From contig DASCMO010000059.1 of the NCBI GenBank assembly GCA_036010965.1, forward strand, positions 14,117-78,116: DNA of 64,000 nt, in the 5' to 3' direction. A model generated the notes under the pieces. It was given only the letters and a program-made list of their open reading frames with translations, searched no databases and was not told the origin of the DNA. The translations under genes and the position numbers were made by a program. This stretch comes from GCA-2686265 sp036010965. GTDB lineage: Bacteria; Planctomycetota; UBA1135; GCA-002686595. Of the stretch, positions 44,818 to 53,224 are shown piece by piece; within the stretch, counting starts at the first letter, position 1; the number at the start of each line of letters is the position of its first letter.

Positions 44818-45309
44818 ATGCCCTACGAGTTCGAGAACGAGCGAACGATCGAGTTCGCGGAGACGGACATGTCCGGCATCGTCCACTTCTCGAACTACTT
44901 CCGGTTCATGGAGGAGACCGAGCACGCCTTCTTCCGCTCCCTCGGCCTCACGGTCCACTCCGACGAGGGCGGTGTCATGCGAGGCTGGGTGCGCGTTCAC
45001 GCCGAGTGCACCTACCGACGCCCCTTGCGCGACCAGGACCGCATCCGCATCCGGCTGCTCGTGAGCGAGCGCAGCGCGAAGTCCCTGGCCTTCGAGTTCT
45101 CGTTCTTGGGGTCGGATGGATCGCAAGAACCCCTGGCGGGCGGCCGCGTGCGCACGGTCTGCGTCGTGCGTGATGCCGGCGAGGAGCGCGTGCGCGCCGT
45201 GGACATGCCCGCCGATGTCCGGGAGTTAATCGAGGTCGCTCCGCGCGAGAAGATCGAGGCCGCCCGCGCGGCTCTGGAGAGGAAACCCCGCGAGGAAGGA
45301 GAGGACTGA
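44818..45309 (+). CDS. Hotdog-fold acyl-CoA thioesterase (4HBT type)
   Basis: A 163-residue thioesterase of the 4-hydroxybenzoyl-CoA type. The active-site region EFAETDMSGIVHFSNYFRFMEE matches the D-x-G-I-V-xxxNYxxxxE motif, with the Asp as catalytic residue. Length is typical. ATG 44818 follows the glycosyltransferase stop by 7 bp; the open frame extends earlier inside that gene. It probably releases or proofreads an acyl thioester in the same pathway. The C-terminal tail is charged and may be disordered. Confidence 0.88.
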   Translation: MPYEFENERTIEFAETDMSGIVHFSNYFRFMEETEHAFFRSLGLTVHSDEGGVMRGWVRVHAECTYRRPLRDQDRIRIRLLVSERSAKSLAFEFSFLGSDGSQEPLAGGRVRTVCVVRDAGEERVRAVDMPADVRELIEVAPREKIEAARAALERKPREEGED

Positions 45310-45310
45310 C

Positions 45311-45859
45311 ATGCCTGTAGAGGACGGCCAATCCGCGAGCCTCTGGCTGACCTTCTCCCTGATGACCGTCGTGACCTGGGGCCTCTACGGCCTCTTGCTG
45401 CACACGGGCCAGGGCGCGATGGCCGATCCGGTGAACGGCCGCTACAAGGCCTTTTTGTGGGTCGGAATTGCCTACTTCCTGATCGCCGTGGTCGGTCCTG
45501 CTGCGATCCTGATCTCCGCCCGCAGCGACTGGGCGATGCCCGCCGGAGGGATCCTCTGGTCGCTCCTGGCAGGGACCTCGGGCGCGATCGGAGCCTTTTG
45601 CGTCCTGCTGGCCTTCGGCGCCCGGGGCCACCCGGCAGCGGTGATGTCGATCATCTTCGCCGGCGCGCCGATCGTGAACGCGATCGTGGCGTTGGCTATC
45701 CACCCGCCGGCAGGTGGCATCGGCAGCCTGCGCTGGCAGTTCGTCGCGGGCATCCTGATGGCGGCGGGCGGCGGCACCCTGGTGACGCTCTACAAGCCGG
45801 GGCCGCCTCCTCCCCAGGCGGCCGCGAGCGGCGTCGAGGCCGATAGCGCTCAGCGGTGA
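45311..45859 (+). CDS. Small multi-pass membrane protein, DMT/EamA-half-like
   Basis: A 182-residue membrane protein with four or five hydrophobic helices. The segments VVTWGLYGLLLHTGQG and LAGTSGAIGAFCVLLAFGARG resemble half of an EamA-type drug/metabolite transporter, a common annotation for such planctomycete proteins. It could act as a dimer. It starts 1 bp after the thioesterase stop, and its own stop overlaps the ABC ATPase GTG as GTGA. Function is not known; transport of the pathway product or a precursor is possible. Confidence 0.7.
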   Translation: MPVEDGQSASLWLTFSLMTVVTWGLYGLLLHTGQGAMADPVNGRYKAFLWVGIAYFLIAVVGPAAILISARSDWAMPAGGILWSLLAGTSGAIGAFCVLLAFGARGHPAAVMSIIFAGAPIVNAIVALAIHPPAGGIGSLRWQFVAGILMAAGGGTLVTLYKPGPPPPQAAASGVEADSAQR

Positions 45860-46542
45860 GCGCGCTGGTCGAGCTCTGCGGCGTCGCGAAGAGTTTCGGC
45901 GGCGAGGGCGGCGAGCCGGCGACCGAGGTCTTGCGCGGCGTGGACCTGTGCGTTGAAGAGGGCGAGTCTGTGGCCGTCGTCGGTCCTTCCGGTTCGGGCA
46001 AGAGCACCCTGCTGCAGTTGATCGGAGCCCTGGCGAGGCCGACGAACGGCACGGTGCGGATCGACGGGGCCGACCTCAGCGCTCTCGACGACGACGCCCT
46101 CGCCGATCTGCGCCAGCGCGCGGTCGGGTTTGTGTTCCAGGCCCATCACCTGCTGCCGCAGTGCTCGGCCCTCGAGAACGTCCTCGTGCCGACCCTGGCG
46201 GTTCCCCGATCCGATCGCGCTCTGGCCGCCGCCCGTGCCCGCGACCTGCTGGACACGGTCGGCCTGGGCGACCGACTGGATCACCGACCGGGCACCCTGT
46301 CGGGTGGCGAGTGCCAGCGCGTGGCCGTGGTGCGGGCGCTGATCAACGAGCCGCGCCTGCTGCTGGCCGACGAGCCGACCGGCTCTCTCGATGCGGATTC
46401 CGCCGCCCGGATCGGGGCGCTGCTCGGGAAGTTGCACGCCGAGCGGGGCCTGACGCTGATCGTCGTCACCCACTCCGAGGCCCTGGCGGGGGGTATGCAG
46501 CGGCGCCTGATCCTCGGCGAGGGAAGGCTCGCGGAGGGATGA
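45856..46542 (+). CDS. ABC transporter ATPase, LolD/MacB-like
   Basis: A 228-residue ATP-binding subunit. Walker A GPSGSGKST, a LQLIGALARPTNG segment, the Q-loop region FVFQAHHLLPQCSALENVLVP, signature LSGGE, and Walker B LLLADEPTGSLD are all present. The sequence style is that of the LolD/FtsE/MacB subfamily, which works with FtsX-domain permeases rather than substrate-translocating ones. It overlaps both neighbours: GTG in the previous stop, and its stop over the permease ATG (ATGA). The pair probably moves a lipid or lipoprotein by mechanotransmission. Confidence 0.93.
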   Translation: MSALVELCGVAKSFGGEGGEPATEVLRGVDLCVEEGESVAVVGPSGSGKSTLLQLIGALARPTNGTVRIDGADLSALDDDALADLRQRAVGFVFQAHHLLPQCSALENVLVPTLAVPRSDRALAAARARDLLDTVGLGDRLDHRPGTLSGGECQRVAVVRALINEPRLLLADEPTGSLDADSAARIGALLGKLHAERGLTLIVVTHSEALAGGMQRRLILGEGRLAEG

Positions 46543-49500
46543 ACGCCGCCCGGCTGGCCGTTGCCGGTCTGCGCCACTACTGGCGTACGAACCTGGGCGT
46601 GGCCCTCGGGGCGGGCGTGGCGGCCGCGGTGCTCGTGGGCGCGCTCTTGGTCGGGGACTCGGTGCGCGCGACCCTCGAGGAACAGGCCCTCGCACGGATC
46701 GGGAAGATCGACGCGGCGTTGGACGCGGGAGACCGGCTGTTTGGCGACGAGCTCGCCGGAGCGCTGTCGGAAGACCTCGACGGCGTGCGCTCGGCCGCAG
46801 TCTTGCGCCTGTTCGGCGTGGCCTCGGTGCCGGGAGCGGGCCTGCGGGCCAACGATGTGCAGACCCTCGGCGTGGACGGGGTCTTCGCGTCCCTCGCACA
46901 AGAACCGAGCACCACCGCGCTCCCCGCTCCGGGGGACGTGGTGCTCAACCGGCGCCTGTCGAATCAACTGCGCGTCGGCGTCGGGGACCATGTGTTGCTG
47001 CGCATCGACCGGCCCAGCGCCATGTCACGCGACATGGTCCTGGCCCAGAGCGATGAGCGGACGATCGCCCTGCGCGTGCGCGTGAGCGGAGTGCTGGGTG
47101 ACTCCGAACTCGGCCGCTTCTCCCTGACGGCCGGCCAGCTCGCGCCCTTCAGCGCATTCCTCGCACGCGGGTGGCTGCAAGAGCAGCTCGAGATCGGGTC
47201 GCGCTCGAACCTGTTGCTGGTGGGCGGCGAGGAGTCGTCGGCGGCCGTGACCGCTGCCGCCGAGGGTGCCCTGCGGCGCGTCTGGACCCTCGCCGACGCC
47301 GGGCTGGATCTGCGATCTCTCGCGCTCGGCGAGGGGGTCGAGCTGACCGGCCGGCGCGTCTTCCTGGACGCAGCCGTAGGCGAAGCGGCGGCGAAGCTGC
47401 CGCTTGCGGCCGCGGGCGTGCTGACCACCTTTGCAAAAGAGCTGCGCGTCGGCGAGCGCTCCACGCCCTACTCGTTCGTGAGCGCCCTGGGTCCTCTGGG
47501 CGACGGCGCAGGCGTGGGAGAGATCCTGCCGGCCGATCTCGCCGATGACGAGCTCGTGATCAACTCGTGGCTGGCGGCCGACCTCGAGGCCGAGGTCGGG
47601 GACGAGCTGCTGCTCACGACCTACGCGCTCGGTCCGTCCTCGCGCCTGGTCGAGCGCATGAACGCCTTTCGCGTACGGGGCGTCGTGCCTCTCGCGGGGG
47701 ACGCGGCCGACCCCTCGCTGATGCCGGCCTTCCCGGGTCTGGCGGGCGCCGACCACTGCCGCGACTGGGAGCCTGGGGTGGACCTCGACCTCGCCCGCGT
47801 GCGCGACGAGGACGAGGCCTACTGGGACGAGTACGGCGGCACGCCCAAGGCCTTCGTCAGCCTGGCCGCGGGCCAGGAGATGTGGGAGGACCGCTTCGGC
47901 TCTCTGACCGCCGTGCGCTTTCCCGGAGCCGAACGCGAGCGCGTCGCAAGCCTTCTGCGCGAGGCCCTCGACCCGGCCTCTGTGGGGCTGTTCTTTCGCG
48001 ATGTGCGCACCCCGGCTCTTGCGTCGAGCGCGTCAGCTACGGACTTCGGGAGCCTCTTTGGCGGGCTCTCCTTCTTTCTGATCGCCGCCGCCCTGCTGTT
48101 GATGGCAATGCTCTTCGCCTTCGGCGTCGAGCAGCGTGCGCGAGAACTCGGGTTGCTGCTGGCGATCGGTTTTCGCCGGCGGCGCGCGTTGCGCGGCTTT
48201 CTGGGGGAAGGCGTCGTGCTGGCGGTCGCAGGCTCAGCCATAGGGACGGCGGGCGGGGTGGCCTTCACCGCCGCCATGTTGCGCGGGCTGGGGACGATCT
48301 GGAGTGGCGCGGTGGGAGGGACGGCCATCGAACTGGCCGTCAGTCCGATCAGCTTGACAGTCGGTTTCCTGATCAGCGTCGTCACGGCATCGGGCTCGAT
48401 GTGGCTGATGTCGCGTCGACTGGCGCGGCGTCCGGCGTCGGAGCTGATGGCGGGAGCGTCAACCGGCGGTGCACCGGTGGTTGCCGGGAGAGCTCGGCGC
48501 GCGCCGTGGCTCGCGGCGCTCTGCGTGCTGGGGGCGACGGCGGTCCTTGCGACGAATGATCCGCGCGCGGGCTCCGCCGCGGCCGGCGCCTTCTTTGGCG
48601 CAGGTGCCCTGCTCCTGGCGGCGGCCTTGGCCGCGAGCGGAGCGTTGCTGGCATGGCTGGGCGGCGGACGACGCCCAGCGCAGGCCGCGCTCGCGATGCT
48701 CGCCATGAGCGGAGCGGCGCGCCGGCCCGGGCGCAGCCTGGCCACCGTCGCGCTCCTGGCATCGGGCACTTTTCTGGTCGTCGCCGTTGGAGCCAATCGC
48801 CTGGACGCCGGCCGCGGCAGCGCGCAGGTGTCGGGGCGCGACACGGGCACGGGCGGCTTTGCGCTCTTCGGTCGTTCGACCCTGGGCGTCCTGCACGACA
48901 TCAACAGCGCGCAGGGCCGAGAAGCGTATGGCCTGGACCCCGAACTGCTCGACGGCGTGCAGGCCGTGCCCCTGCGCGTGCGCGACGGGGACGAGGCGAG
49001 CTGCCTGAACCTCAGTCTGTCGACGAACCCACGCCTGGTGGGGGTCGAGCCGGCGCTCCTGGACGCCCGGCGCGCCTTCCGCTTCGCGCAGACCGTCGAG
49101 GGCGTGGAGGCCGAACGCGGGTGGCTGGCGCTGGAGACGGTCGCGCCGGACGGCGCCGTGCCGGCGATCGGTGACCAGGCCAGCATCACCTGGGCGATGC
49201 ACAAGCAGGTGGGGGACACGATTCTGTACACCGACGAGCGCGGCCGTCCCTTCCGCGTGCGCATCGTGGGCGCGGTCGCGAGCTCGATCCTGCAGGGCAA
49301 CCTGCTGATCGCCGAGAGCGCCTTCGAGCGGCTGTTTCCCTCCCAGAGCGGACACCGGATGTTTCTGATCGACGCGCCTTTCGAACGCGCGCCGGCGGTC
49401 GCCGGGGAGCTCGGCCGCGCCCTCGAGGACGTCGGCCTGGAGGTGACCTCGGCCGCCGCGCGCCTGGATGAGTTCAACGCCGTCCAGAACACCTACCTGT

Positions 49501-49865
49501 CGATCTTCGGCGTGCTGGGCGCCATCGGGATGTTGCTCGGCAGCGTCGGCCTGGGACTCGTCGTGTTGCGCAACACCCTCGAGCGACGCGGCGAGCTGGC
49601 CTTGCTGCGCGCCGTGGGGTTCCGGCGGGCCGTGGTGGGTCGGCTCGTGATCGGTGAGCATGCCTTGCTGCTTGCCTTGGGGTTGGGGGCCGGGAGCGTC
49701 GCCGGCCTCGTCGCCATGCTGCCGGCCGTGGCGGGAGCCGGCGCCGGATGGGAGCGCGCCGCGGGGCTCGTCGCCGCCCTCGCAGCAAGCGGTATCCTGT
49801 GGGTCGCCGCCGCGGCGCGCTGGGCCGTGGGCGGGGATGTGCTCGACGCCCTGCGCAAGGAGTAG
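46539..49865 (+). CDS. Double-FtsX ABC permease, 1108 residues
   Basis: A very large permease. An N-terminal helix (about residues 19-42) is followed by a long periplasmic domain (45-495). The first FtsX domain is at about 500-645 (LLLAIGFRRRRALRGFLGEG) and a hydrophobic pair lies at about 655-705. After another helix comes a second periplasmic domain, and the last FtsX domain is at about 977-1108 (LALLRAVGFRRAVVGRLVIGEH). LolC/E and MacB have about 400-650 residues with one FtsX unit, so this is a fused or duplicated type like YbbP. ATG 46539 is set by its overlap with the ATPase stop. Confidence 0.88.
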   Translation: MNAARLAVAGLRHYWRTNLGVALGAGVAAAVLVGALLVGDSVRATLEEQALARIGKIDAALDAGDRLFGDELAGALSEDLDGVRSAAVLRLFGVASVPGAGLRANDVQTLGVDGVFASLAQEPSTTALPAPGDVVLNRRLSNQLRVGVGDHVLLRIDRPSAMSRDMVLAQSDERTIALRVRVSGVLGDSELGRFSLTAGQLAPFSAFLARGWLQEQLEIGSRSNLLLVGGEESSAAVTAAAEGALRRVWTLADAGLDLRSLALGEGVELTGRRVFLDAAVGEAAAKLPLAAAGVLTTFAKELRVGERSTPYSFVSALGPLGDGAGVGEILPADLADDELVINSWLAADLEAEVGDELLLTTYALGPSSRLVERMNAFRVRGVVPLAGDAADPSLMPAFPGLAGADHCRDWEPGVDLDLARVRDEDEAYWDEYGGTPKAFVSLAAGQEMWEDRFGSLTAVRFPGAERERVASLLREALDPASVGLFFRDVRTPALASSASATDFGSLFGGLSFFLIAAALLLMAMLFAFGVEQRARELGLLLAIGFRRRRALRGFLGEGVVLAVAGSAIGTAGGVAFTAAMLRGLGTIWSGAVGGTAIELAVSPISLTVGFLISVVTASGSMWLMSRRLARRPASELMAGASTGGAPVVAGRARRAPWLAALCVLGATAVLATNDPRAGSAAAGAFFGAGALLLAAALAASGALLAWLGGGRRPAQAALAMLAMSGAARRPGRSLATVALLASGTFLVVAVGANRLDAGRGSAQVSGRDTGTGGFALFGRSTLGVLHDINSAQGREAYGLDPELLDGVQAVPLRVRDGDEASCLNLSLSTNPRLVGVEPALLDARRAFRFAQTVEGVEAERGWLALETVAPDGAVPAIGDQASITWAMHKQVGDTILYTDERGRPFRVRIVGAVASSILQGNLLIAESAFERLFPSQSGHRMFLIDAPFERAPAVAGELGRALEDVGLEVTSAAARLDEFNAVQNTYLSIFGVLGAIGMLLGSVGLGLVVLRNTLERRGELALLRAVGFRRAVVGRLVIGEHALLLALGLGAGSVAGLVAMLPAVAGAGAGWERAAGLVAALAASGILWVAAAARWAVGGDVLDALRKE

Positions 49866-49942
49866 GCTGTCCGGTCGCTTTCGGTGCGACCTCATCCACC
49901 GCGTCCAGAGACCGCTCCCATCCTCTCCAGCGGAGAACCTGC

Positions 49943-51727
49943 ATGTCACACGAGAACGCCTCGGCTCGGATCGCGGCCATCGCCCTCGTCCTCGTCTCCG
50001 GGGTCGCCCCCGGCCAACAAGCGCAGAACGAGGGCGAACAGGCCTCCCGCGAAGCTGCCTTCGCGCGCCTGATGAGCGGCGCGAGGATGGTCGGCTCGTT
50101 CACCGCCAGCGACGCCGCACCCGGCAGCCCTCCGCAGGCCGATGGCTACGATCTGGTCCAGGTTTCGAAGGTCGAGGGCACACTGAGTCAGTGGCGCTTC
50201 GAGGCCAAGATCGCCTACGGCGGCGGTCACTTCTCGGTCCCGCTCGTCGTCGATGTCCTGTGGGCGGGCGATACGCCGGTCATCACGGTGACCGACATGG
50301 CGATCCCGCTCCTGGGGACCTTCAGCGCGCGCGTCGTGATACACGACGAGCAGTACGCGGGCACCTGGAGGGGCGCCGGTCACTCGGGACAGCTGTTCGG
50401 TGTGCTGGAGCGGGCGGCCCCGGCCGGCGGCGGAGAGGCCTACTGGCCGTCCTTCCGGGGCCCGGGAGCGAGCGGTGTGGCGGACGGTGACGAGCTGGTC
50501 GAGGGATGGGACCTGGAGAGCGGCGAGGGCGTTCTGTGGCGGACGCCGATCCCGGGTCTTGCCCACTCGTCGCCGGTGATCTGGGGTGAGAGGATCTACG
50601 TCACCACCGCCGTCCGCGAGGCCGGGGACGCGCGGCTCAAGGTCGGTCTGTTCGGCGACATCATCCCGGTCGATGACGAAAGCCCGCACGTCTTCTCCGT
50701 GCTCTGCCTGGATCGGGCGAGTGGCGAGATCCTCTGGGAGCGCGCGGCCTGGGAGGGCGTGCCGACCGACCGACGCCACCCGAAAGGCAGTCACGCGGCG
50801 TCGACTCCGACCGCCGACGGAGAGCGCGTGGTCGCGCTCTTTGGAAGCGAGGGCCTGTTCTGTTACTCCACCGAGGGCGAGCTTCTGTGGACGCGAGACC
50901 TGGGCACCCTCAACGCGGGCTTCTACCTGCTGCCGGGCGCCGAGTGGGGTTTTGCCTCCTCGCCGGTGATCCACGGTGAGCGCCTGCTCGTGCAGGTTGA
51001 CATCCAGGGGGATTCGTTTCTGGCGGCGCTGGATCTCGAGACGGGCGCAGATGTCTGGCGCACGCCCCGGGACGAGGTTCCCGGCTGGGGGAGCCCGACG
51101 GTCGTGGTCACGCCGTCCCGAACGCAGGTTGTGGTCAATGGCTTCAAGCACATCGGAGGCTACGACCTCCAGACGGGCGCGGAACTCTGGACGCTGGTTG
51201 GGGGGGGAGACATCCCGACTCCGACACCGATCTTCGCCCACGAGTTGATCTACATCACCAGCGCTCATGGCCGAACCGCGCCGATCTTTGCCATCTCTCC
51301 CGCGGCCGAGGGAGAGCTCGCCATGAAAGCCGAGGAGAGCGAGCACATGATCTGGAGCCGGCTGCGGCGCGGCAACTACATGCAGACGCCGCTCGTCTAC
51401 GGCGAGCAACTCTATCTGTGCTCGGACAGCGGGATCCTCGCCTGCTACGACGCGCGCAGCGGGGAGGAGCGCTACCGCGAGCGGCTGGACGGCGGCGGCT
51501 TCGGGTTCACGGCCTCCGCTGTGGCGGGCGACGGGAAGCTCTACCTGACCGGCGAGGGCGGGGAGGTGCACGTCGTGCGCGCCGGGACACGGTTCGAGGA
51601 GATCGGCGTGCACTCCCTGGGCGAGGAGAGCATGGCCTCGCCGGCGATCGCGAAAGGCGTGATCCACTGGCGCACTCGCCGGCACCTGGTGGCGATCGGT
51701 GTCGCGGGCTCGACCGAACAAAAGTAG
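49943..51727 (+). CDS. PQQ-like beta-propeller secreted protein with N-terminal beta domain
   Basis: A 594-residue protein. A signal peptide ends near GQQAQN. Residues about 30-160 form a beta-rich domain (FEAKIAYGGGHFSVPLVVDVLW) not found in the other propellers here. The BamB-like propeller runs from about 165 to the end, with PSFRGPGASGVADG and repeated VLCLDRASGEILW-type blades. ATG 49943 follows the permease by 77 bp, with a signal peptide directly after it. The upstream frame has no protein-like sequence. A TAGGCT hexamer at 49863-49868 overlaps the permease stop and could start a separate transcript. Confidence 0.84.
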   Translation: MSHENASARIAAIALVLVSGVAPGQQAQNEGEQASREAAFARLMSGARMVGSFTASDAAPGSPPQADGYDLVQVSKVEGTLSQWRFEAKIAYGGGHFSVPLVVDVLWAGDTPVITVTDMAIPLLGTFSARVVIHDEQYAGTWRGAGHSGQLFGVLERAAPAGGGEAYWPSFRGPGASGVADGDELVEGWDLESGEGVLWRTPIPGLAHSSPVIWGERIYVTTAVREAGDARLKVGLFGDIIPVDDESPHVFSVLCLDRASGEILWERAAWEGVPTDRRHPKGSHAASTPTADGERVVALFGSEGLFCYSTEGELLWTRDLGTLNAGFYLLPGAEWGFASSPVIHGERLLVQVDIQGDSFLAALDLETGADVWRTPRDEVPGWGSPTVVVTPSRTQVVVNGFKHIGGYDLQTGAELWTLVGGGDIPTPTPIFAHELIYITSAHGRTAPIFAISPAAEGELAMKAEESEHMIWSRLRRGNYMQTPLVYGEQLYLCSDSGILACYDARSGEERYRERLDGGGFGFTASAVAGDGKLYLTGEGGEVHVVRAGTRFEEIGVHSLGEESMASPAIAKGVIHWRTRRHLVAIGVAGSTEQK

Positions 51728-51735
51728 GTGCCGGG

Positions 51736-53046
51736 TCAGATCTTGGGCGCGCCGTAATCGATGGGTTCGGGCAGTTCGGCAAACTCACCGAGGGCGGCAG
51801 TGAGCGCGGTGAAATCGCGGTCGAGGTTGCCGATCAGGCAGTCGGTCAGGTCGTGGTGCAACTCGGGATGCGCCCGCAGAAAGCTGCTGAAGTGGAAGTT
51901 GGGGTCGTAGAAGGCGAACACGAGGGTGCGCATGGCCTCGATCTCGCGGCACACGCGCGTCCCGTATGCCTCGAAACGCGCCGCTCCCGTGTCACCGGCC
52001 TCGAGGGCAGCGTCGACGGCATCGGCGGCGAGCACGCCGCTCTGCAAGGCCAGGTAGACCCCTGCGGAGAAGACCGGGTCGAGGAATGAGAAGGCGTCAC
52101 CCACCAGCACCAGACCGTCGCTCGCGCAGTGGCGTGATCGGTAGGAGAGGTCGCGAGTGACCTGGTAGACGTGCAGGTTCTCGCCCACGGCGAGGTGTTC
52201 TCGGATCCAGGGCTGCACCTCGACCTCGCGCTCGAAGATGGCCCGCGGTGAGCGCGTGTCGCGAAAGAGGTACTCCGGGTCGGCCACGATCCCGACGCTG
52301 ACCGTGTCGTCGGTCTGCGGGATGTACCAGAACCAGCCCTTCTCGGGCAGGTAGGCGACGGTCGTGGCCCCCTCGTCACGGCCCGGATCTCGCATGGCGC
52401 CTCGATAATAGGTCCACAGGGCGACCTTGCTCATCTTGTGATCGGCCTCGCGCCAGCGGTTGCGGTTCTGCCCCAGGGCGCTGCGACCGGTGGCATCGAC
52501 TGTGATCGGTGCGCGGACCTCGAGGCCGGAACCGTCCCTTGCGCGGGCTGCGACTCCCACGACGCGCTCGCCGTCGCGCAACAGGTCGGTCCCCGTCGTC
52601 TCGAAGAGCACCCGCGCGCCCTTCTCCGCAGCGTTGGTGAGCAGCAGCTCGTCGAAGTGGCTGCGCACGATCTGCCAGGCCTGCATCGCCGGATGATCGG
52701 AGTGCTGAAAGAAGTAGAAGGGCTTGGAGCGTATCCCGTCGGTGCTGACGAACTGGACGCTGTTCTTGGGGACCACGAAGCCGGTCGAACTCATGCGCTC
52801 CGCGAGGCCGAGCCGCTGGAGCGGATACCAGCAGTGAGGGATCAGGGACTCGCCTAGGCTGTAGCGTGGGAAGCGTTCGCGCTCCAGAACGACGACGTCG
52901 CGTCCCTTCTCGGCCAGGATGGTGGCTGCCGCCGCGCCGGCGGGCCCGCCCCCGATCACCACCGCATCGCACGTGATCGTGCGCGGCGGGGGGCAGGAGA
53001 GATGCGAGTTTTCGCTCTCGGGCAGGCGGGATGCAGCGTCGGTCAT
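51736..53046 (-). CDS. Flavin-dependent halogenase-like oxidoreductase
   Basis: A 436-residue FAD protein. The dinucleotide motif VVIGGGPAGAAAA is near residue 30. RERFPRYSLGESLIP follows, as in tryptophan/phenol halogenase relatives. The halogenase signature WxWxIP is present as W238-F-W240-Y-I-P243, and Lys94 (GFVVPKNSVQF) sits near the catalytic-lysine position of pyrrole-type halogenases, though offset by one. DGLVLVGDAFSFLDPVFSAG is the second FAD motif. Alternative assignment: a reductase of the geranylgeranyl-reductase type. A TAGGCT hexamer lies at 53073-53068. It converges on the 16-kb run, with 8 bp between stops, so linkage to that pathway is only by proximity. Confidence 0.8.
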   Translation of the reverse strand: MTDAASRLPESENSHLSCPPPRTITCDAVVIGGGPAGAAAATILAEKGRDVVVLERERFPRYSLGESLIPHCWYPLQRLGLAERMSSTGFVVPKNSVQFVSTDGIRSKPFYFFQHSDHPAMQAWQIVRSHFDELLLTNAAEKGARVLFETTGTDLLRDGERVVGVAARARDGSGLEVRAPITVDATGRSALGQNRNRWREADHKMSKVALWTYYRGAMRDPGRDEGATTVAYLPEKGWFWYIPQTDDTVSVGIVADPEYLFRDTRSPRAIFEREVEVQPWIREHLAVGENLHVYQVTRDLSYRSRHCASDGLVLVGDAFSFLDPVFSAGVYLALQSGVLAADAVDAALEAGDTGAARFEAYGTRVCREIEAMRTLVFAFYDPNFHFSSFLRAHPELHHDLTDCLIGNLDRDFTALTAALGEFAELPEPIDYGAPKI

Positions 53047-53224
53047 GAGCGGGTCGGAGGAACGTGCAGCCTACGCTCTGGTGCTGCGGTTTCCGATGGA
53101 TCCATACATCCGAGTTACGTTACGTCATGATGTGGAGGTTGTCGGTGCGAGGGACGCGGAGGAAGATGAAGCCCCGGCCGCGCTCGCGCCGCGGGTCCCT
53201 CGATCGCCGCATGGGAGTTTCTAG

